A stretch of DNA of 33,899 nt, taken from Deltaproteobacteria bacterium (GTDB taxonomy: Bacteria; Myxococcota_A; Polyangia; JAAYKL01). Positions 30,146-33,899 of this stretch are shown here, one piece after another; within the stretch, counting starts at the first letter, position 1; the number at the start of each line of letters is the position of its first letter. The stretch spans positions 1 to 33,899 of the forward strand of contig JAKQNG010000006.1 of NCBI GenBank assembly GCA_029565915.1, written 5' to 3'. The notes under the pieces are model-generated. The model was not told the DNA's origin. It saw only the letters and a program-made list of their open reading frames with translations, and did not search any database. Position numbers and translations under genes: made by a program.

Positions 30146-30739
30146 TCAGTAGGGCCACTCGCCGATGAAGTTGCCGGTGGGCAGGTACTGGCAGGCCATG
30201 TAATCCCAGCCGTCCGCGCAGGACGCGATGGCGCACCCCACCTGTGTGGTGTCCCGCCAGACGATCTGCGTGTAGTGGCCGCACATCTGGCCGCTCTCAC
30301 AGGTGTTCGATTCGTAGTCGTAAGCCCCCACCTCACTGGCCCAGGTCTCCACGGCGCTGACCGGTGTGAAATATCCCGCGGTGCCGCAGAAAATGTTTTC
30401 GCCATAGTCCCCGCCGCTGCTGTGGCCGCAGACGCATTCTCCGGCCCAGGCCGCCGACGATGCCGACAGGGCCGCGGACCACGATAATGCGCCGAGGGGC
30501 GGTTCCGCATCCACGCCTTCTCGCACGGCGTTGTGGGCCGCCAGCACGCCGCACAGGCGCGCATCGCCCTCTGGACAATCGTCCGCATCCCCGTCCGCGT
30601 CTCCGTCAGCGTCCCCGTCCACATCGCCATCCCCGTCCGCATCGCTGTCCAGATCCGCAATTTCCTGTTCCGGTTCGCCGCAGGCCGCAAGGGCCGCCGC
30701 CCAACACCACAGGATGGTCCACCGGATGATTCCGCTCAT
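30146..30739 (-). CDS. CAP (SCP/PR1-like) domain lipoprotein with Asp-Gly linker
   Basis: Lipoprotein of 197 residues. The lipobox is LAAC (Cys20), followed by a DGDADGDAD-type linker (about 29-54). The CAP/SCP domain contains AAHNAVREGV (His69), GENIFCG (Glu114), VETWASEVGAYDY (Glu136) and CGHYTQIVWRDTTQVGCA (His155), giving the four residues of the CAP cavity. The Cys pattern (ECVCGH, NTCESGQMC, ASCADGW) resembles the disulfide-rich eukaryotic-type CAP proteins such as PR-1 more than short bacterial forms. CAP proteins bind sterols or lipids in some organisms. ATGA overlap with the sulfatase-like gene (4 bases) and a 15-base gap to the lipocalin place it firmly in an operon. Confidence 0.92.
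   Translation of the reverse strand: MSGIIRWTILWCWAAALAACGEPEQEIADLDSDADGDGDVDGDADGDADGDADDCPEGDARLCGVLAAHNAVREGVDAEPPLGALSWSAALSASSAAWAGECVCGHSSGGDYGENIFCGTAGYFTPVSAVETWASEVGAYDYESNTCESGQMCGHYTQIVWRDTTQVGCAIASCADGWDYMACQYLPTGNFIGEWPY
30585..30660 (-). repeat. Short in-frame repeat encoding the CAP-protein linker
   Basis: Degenerate GACGGGGATGCG-like units encode alternating Asp-Gly and Asp-Ala. It is the shortest of the clear linker tracts and less regular than the one in the GH9 gene. Confidence 0.6.
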
Positions 30740-33078
30740 TTCTTTTCTCCCATGTAACCCAGCTCTTCGAGCTGCTTCCTGGTTTCCGGATCGATGGTCG
30801 CCTCTTCCCGGCGGTGCACCAGAGGAGCCGGTTGCGCGCCTTTCGAAGCACCCGCCGCCGCAAACCGGCCCATGTGGGCCCCCAGCATGTCCCGCAGGGC
30901 CGACAGGGCCACGGGCCGGGCATCGGACAGGTCGGCGGTCTCCTGCGGATCGTCGCGCAGGTCGAACAGGGTTGTCCGCAGTCCCCGGTAGATCAGTTTA
31001 TACCGGGTCGTGCGCAGCGCCAGCTGGCCGTCCATGAACTCGCTGCGGGCCGCTGCCGGCCAGACCACCTCACCCTGCCCTGTCAACCGGGCGCCCAGGC
31101 TTCTTCCCTGCACCGCCGGCGGACAGGCCACCTGCAGGCTGTCGCAGATGGTCGGCAGCACATCCACCAGCTCCGCCTCCCGGCCATCCCGGACGGGCTG
31201 TCCCTGCGGTGCGGCGCCCGGCAGGCGGACCAGCAGGGGCACGTGGAGCAGCTCCTCGTACAGGGTGTGGCCGTGGCCCACGTCCCCGTGGTCAAAGAAT
31301 TCCTCCCCGTGATCCGAGGTGATGATGATCAGCGTATCCTCCAGCAGCCCCAGCTTCCGCAATTCACCGGCGATGAGCGCCAGATGATCGTCGTGGTAGG
31401 AAATTTCGCCGTCGTACAGCGCCTCCAGCCGGAACCGGTCCCGCTCCGAGAGCCGCACGGCGCCGGTCTTCACCTGTTCGAGGAGCTGAGCGGTCTTTCC
31501 GCCCTCCACAATGCCGTCATAGGGCTCGTCGTCGTACATGGCCCGGTAACTGGTGGGCGGCTGGTAGGGCACGTGGGGGTCGATGGTGTGGACGTACAGG
31601 AAAAACGGTTTGCCTTCCCGCCGGCGGTTCAGCCACGAGATGACATCCTGCGCCACGAACTGGGCCCGGTTCTTCTTTCCCTCCCGGACGTAATTGGTCC
31701 AGGTGTCCCAGCCCCGCTCGAAGCCGAACTTGTCCGAGATGTAGCCGTTGGCCACGAACCCCGCGGTTTCAAATCCCAGGGAGCGCAGATGCTCGGACAC
31801 CATGGTCGCGGAGGCCGGCAGCCGGTTGCTCTCCCCCTTGGTCTGATGGGATGCGGCGTACAGGCCCGTCAACAGGGACGCGATGGACGGCTTGGTCCAG
31901 TTTTCCTGGGGCATGGCCCGCTCGAACACCATGCACTCCTTCGCGAATTCGTCCAGGAAGGGCGTGCGCACCCGTGTGGCGGCATTGAATGCCGACAGAT
32001 GATCCGCCCGCAGGGTGTCGATGAGCACCAGCACCACGTTCTTCGCGGTAAACCGCCCCGGGGCCGCGGCTGGCGGCGACGGTTCCGCGGCAATGGAGGC
32101 GTTTTCGATGGCCACCTCCCCTTCCCGGACGGCCAGCGTAAGGGAAATGGCGTCCCCCGCGTACTTCGACAAAGGCACCAGCAGGGGACGACCGGTGGCA
32201 TCGGCCTCAAAGGTGCCGGCGGAGAGTTGCGCCCCGTCCGTGGCGATGCGCACCTCCAGCCGTCCCTTTCCCGCAGAGGTGAGCGTGCCCCGCAGCAGGC
32301 CCGGCTCAACAACCGGCAGGTTCCACGTGAGGGATTCCCCGGCCCGCAGGACGATGCGCCCGTCTTCCACCGGCGCGAACACCGCCGCGGCGCCGCCTTC
32401 GTCCACCCCGTCCGGGATGACCCGCAGGTAGTCCACGGCCAGCCGGGCGGGCTTTCCGTCGGGGCCCTTTCCCGTGTCGTCAAAGCGCAGCAGGATTTCG
32501 TTCACCCCGGCCCGCAGGGAGGGCACTTCCACGGTTCCGTGATCGAAACCGGCGCTGCCCATGGTCATGGTTCCCGCCGATGCGCCGTTCAGGTACACGC
32601 GACCGGTGGAGCGCTGACCCGAGAGACTCCTGGCCCGCAGCACGATGCGCCCCGGGCCCGCTTCGTCCGGCTCCAGCGCTACAAAGACCCGGGCCGCGCT
32701 GTCTTCAATGCACGAGACGGTCACGCCGTCCATCACCTGGTTGCCCCGCCAGCCGGTCTTCCAGTCGCCCAGGGTGTATTTGAAGCGGGAGGGCGTGCCG
32801 AAGTCCACCAGCAGTCCCGATGAGCGCAGGTGGGCGTCATTCGCGTGGGCGGCGAGATCGAAGAGCACCCGCAGGTCGCCGCCGGGAAGGGCCGGAGAAG
32901 GCCGCACGTCCGCCCTCCGGACGGGTTCGTCAAGGGCCGGAGGAGACGTCGGCTCCACCGGTGCCGGGGAGGGACGCACGCCGGCCGTACCGTTCGCCGA
33001 AGGGGCCTGACTGCCGTTGCCGCAGGCGACAGGAAAAACGGTCATGCAAAAAACAATATGAAGGATCGATCGTGTCAT
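30736..33078 (-). CDS. Sulfatase-like hydrolase with N-terminal beta-sandwich region and Thr in place of the formylglycine Cys/Ser
   Basis: Exported protein of about 780 residues. A signal segment ends in FPVAC (Cys19), a poor lipobox, followed by a Pro-rich spacer. A long beta-rich region (about 65-335, STGRVYLNGASAGT, VNEILLRFDDTGKG) looks like two carbohydrate-binding-type sandwiches. The alkaline phosphatase-superfamily sulfatase domain starts at about 345: VVLVLIDTLRADH (metal Asp354), NWTKPSIASLLTG, HTIDPHVPYQPP, IIITSDHGEEFFDHGDVGHG. In true sulfatases the residue before xPS/A is Cys or Ser, converted to formylglycine; here it is Thr395. So this is more likely a phosphoesterase, phosphotransferase or an uncharacterised Thr-type enzyme. 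No Shine-Dalgarno is seen; TATAAC (33086-33091) lies seven bases before the ATG. It is the first gene of the four-gene operon. Confidence 0.9.
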   Translation of the reverse strand: MTRSILHIVFCMTVFPVACGNGSQAPSANGTAGVRPSPAPVEPTSPPALDEPVRRADVRPSPALPGGDLRVLFDLAAHANDAHLRSSGLLVDFGTPSRFKYTLGDWKTGWRGNQVMDGVTVSCIEDSAARVFVALEPDEAGPGRIVLRARSLSGQRSTGRVYLNGASAGTMTMGSAGFDHGTVEVPSLRAGVNEILLRFDDTGKGPDGKPARLAVDYLRVIPDGVDEGGAAAVFAPVEDGRIVLRAGESLTWNLPVVEPGLLRGTLTSAGKGRLEVRIATDGAQLSAGTFEADATGRPLLVPLSKYAGDAISLTLAVREGEVAIENASIAAEPSPPAAAPGRFTAKNVVLVLIDTLRADHLSAFNAATRVRTPFLDEFAKECMVFERAMPQENWTKPSIASLLTGLYAASHQTKGESNRLPASATMVSEHLRSLGFETAGFVANGYISDKFGFERGWDTWTNYVREGKKNRAQFVAQDVISWLNRRREGKPFFLYVHTIDPHVPYQPPTSYRAMYDDEPYDGIVEGGKTAQLLEQVKTGAVRLSERDRFRLEALYDGEISYHDDHLALIAGELRKLGLLEDTLIIITSDHGEEFFDHGDVGHGHTLYEELLHVPLLVRLPGAAPQGQPVRDGREAELVDVLPTICDSLQVACPPAVQGRSLGARLTGQGEVVWPAAARSEFMDGQLALRTTRYKLIYRGLRTTLFDLRDDPQETADLSDARPVALSALRDMLGAHMGRFAAAGASKGAQPAPLVHRREEATIDPETRKQLEELGYMGEKK

Positions 33079-33214
33079 GCCCCGGGTTATAGCGGCAGGG
33101 CACAGAGAATTGCCAGATTTGAACGCGGAATTCCCGATGGGCTTTTTCCGCCACCCCGACGATGCGGTGAATGTCCGCAGGGTCTTCATGATCGAACTGG
33201 AAACGCCGCAGAAC
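33079..33214. other. Intergenic gap ahead of the four-gene operon
   Basis: The 136 bases contain the -10-like TATAAC for the sulfatase-like gene. An upstream in-frame ATG at 33189 would extend that protein by 37 residues, but the added sequence would bury the signal peptide, so I do not use it. No clear terminator for the upstream lipoprotein gene was seen. Confidence 0.35.
33086..33091 (-). promoter_or_regulatory. -10-like box just before the sulfatase-like gene
   Basis: TATAAC on the minus strand ends seven bases before the ATG at 33078, which itself lacks a ribosome binding site. As at the AAA ATPase gene, this suits a leaderless or near-leaderless transcript. The -35 is poor. Confidence 0.3.
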
Positions 33215-33811
33215 TCAAATCGTCAAGTGGCAGAACTCAGCTGTATCTCCGGTATCTGGCGCTTTGAAAAGCAACCGGAACTCATCAAACACCAGGTCCG
33301 GATACAACGATTCGGAGTCATTCTGGTAGTGGAGCACAGGTGTACAGACCTCCTCCGGGCTGGAAGAAGTCCCTCGTTGGTAAAAGGTTGTCTCCCAATT
33401 ATCCACGTTGCGGATGGTCACCTCGAAATCGCTGAATTCATAGACATCGCCGCCCACTTCCAGGGTCGCACTGAACAACATGGTGGCGACCAGCGCATCC
33501 GCGCAGTCGTCGTCACCGCAATCCAGGTCTGAAAACGAATGAAACGTCAGAACAAAGGATTCCCCTGTATATCGACACGGATCCATCTGCGGATTCTGCT
33601 CGTCGTCCGCGACCACCCCTTCAAATGGAGTCGACAGAAGATCGATGATCCCCTGCTCCGCAGGACGCAGATCTTCGGGGTCATTGGTCACCCCGCACAG
33701 CGAATCGTCTTCTCCCAGACATTCGCTGCCCGACGATTCCTTTTCGTCACAACTGACAAGACAGCATCCGATGAACAGAATCACCATCGGCAAAACTATT
33801 TTAAAAATCAT
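33215..33811 (-). CDS. Lipoprotein of unknown function
   Basis: Predicted lipoprotein of about 198 residues. The signal segment MIFKIVLPMVILFIGCCLVSC contains lipobox LVSC (Cys21). The mature part is acidic, with several Cys (CLGEDDSLC, DCGDDDCADAL, EVCTPVL, EFCHLTI) and beta-type strands such as YEFSDFEVTIRNVDNW. I do not recognise a family. AAGGA eight bases upstream favours the ATG at 33811 over the ATG at 33817 or the GTG at 33841. It ends 136 bases before the sulfatase-like gene on the same strand and may belong to a separate transcript whose promoter lies close to the window edge. The G+C content is lower than in the operon that follows. Confidence 0.8.
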   Translation of the reverse strand: MIFKIVLPMVILFIGCCLVSCDEKESSGSECLGEDDSLCGVTNDPEDLRPAEQGIIDLLSTPFEGVVADDEQNPQMDPCRYTGESFVLTFHSFSDLDCGDDDCADALVATMLFSATLEVGGDVYEFSDFEVTIRNVDNWETTFYQRGTSSSPEEVCTPVLHYQNDSESLYPDLVFDEFRLLFKAPDTGDTAEFCHLTI

Positions 33812-33899
33812 GGTCATTTTCCTTTCGCTCTGTTTTCTCACAACGGGACAACAAGTGTCTGTTGCAGTGACTCCGGATTGACGACAGGTTTCCAGAAAA

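Noticed and set aside
1012-33078. SUMF1 proteins as formylglycine-generating partners of the sulfatase-like enzyme
   Set aside because: The sulfatase-like enzyme has Thr, not Cys or Ser, at the modification site; both SUMF1 proteins lack the paired copper-binding Cys and are exported; and they are far away on other transcripts.
33079-33189. N-terminal extension of the sulfatase-like protein from an ATG at 33189
   Set aside because: The 37 extra residues would place the signal peptide internally, and the sequence is not protein-like.
1-33899. tRNA, rRNA, transposase, integrase or phage genes
   Set aside because: No cloverleaf-like sequence, conserved rRNA segment, DDE transposase or recombinase motif was seen on either strand.

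Overview
The window reads as a chromosomal segment of a GC-rich, Gram-negative, deltaproteobacterial-grade organism (Myxococcota, Bradymonadota or a related uncultured lineage; this is inference). The reasons are: about ten predicted lipoproteins, an RND/TolC-type efflux operon, SUMF1 (formylglycine-enzyme-like) lipoproteins, MopE-like Cys/Asp metal-binding modules, an Hanks-type kinase-like protein, and many exported proteins carrying long Asp-Thr/Asp-Ser/Asp-Gly linkers. No rRNA, tRNA, CRISPR array, transposase or phage gene was seen. Coding density is high and no gene-free stretch exceeds about 220 bases.

Layout. 1-3.5 kb: a dolichol-phosphate-mannose-synthase-like glycosyltransferase (-) diverges from a SUMF1 lipoprotein (+), which converges on an unrecognised Asp-rich lipoprotein (-). 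3.3-6.8 kb: a large surface lipoprotein (-) with a Cys module, Asp-Thr linker, FN3-like and ASPM/HYDIN-like domains and a Pmp-type beta-helix, followed by a coupled 61-residue membrane protein. 6.9-8.1 kb: an L-2-hydroxyglutarate oxidase (+). 8.2-15.9 kb: a tight five-gene operon (+) for an OmpR-type regulator, histidine kinase, RND adaptor, RND pump and TolC-type outer-membrane factor. 16.0-20.2 kb: a small lipoprotein (-) diverging from two paralogous VWA-domain lipoproteins (+). 20.3-21.5 kb: an AAA ATPase of the DUF4143 type. 21.6-23.1 kb: a kinase-like protein (-) with a substituted catalytic Asp. 23.2-26.3 kb: an exported protein and a SUMF1 lipoprotein, probably one transcript (-). 26.4-28.5 kb: a GH9 family glycoside hydrolase lipoprotein (-). 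28.6-33.1 kb: a four-gene overlapping operon (-) encoding a sulfatase-like hydrolase, CAP-domain lipoprotein, Blc-like lipocalin and alpha/beta-hydrolase lipoprotein. 33.2-33.8 kb: an unrecognised lipoprotein (-).

The common theme is the cell envelope. Seven lipoproteins with unrelated folds (Pmp-type beta-helix, VWA twice, SUMF1, GH9, CAP, one unknown) carry an Asp-rich low-complexity stretch directly after, or shortly after, the lipidated Cys. In most of them the DNA is a 6-18 bp in-frame tandem repeat, so linker length can change by slippage without breaking the frame. I infer a shared surface-display architecture. Superimposed on this are short dispersed repeats at gene ends (29 bp, 32 bp, and a 40 bp copy of a SUMF1 gene tail) and a 10-C tract in a signal-peptide coding region that could act as a phase-variation switch.
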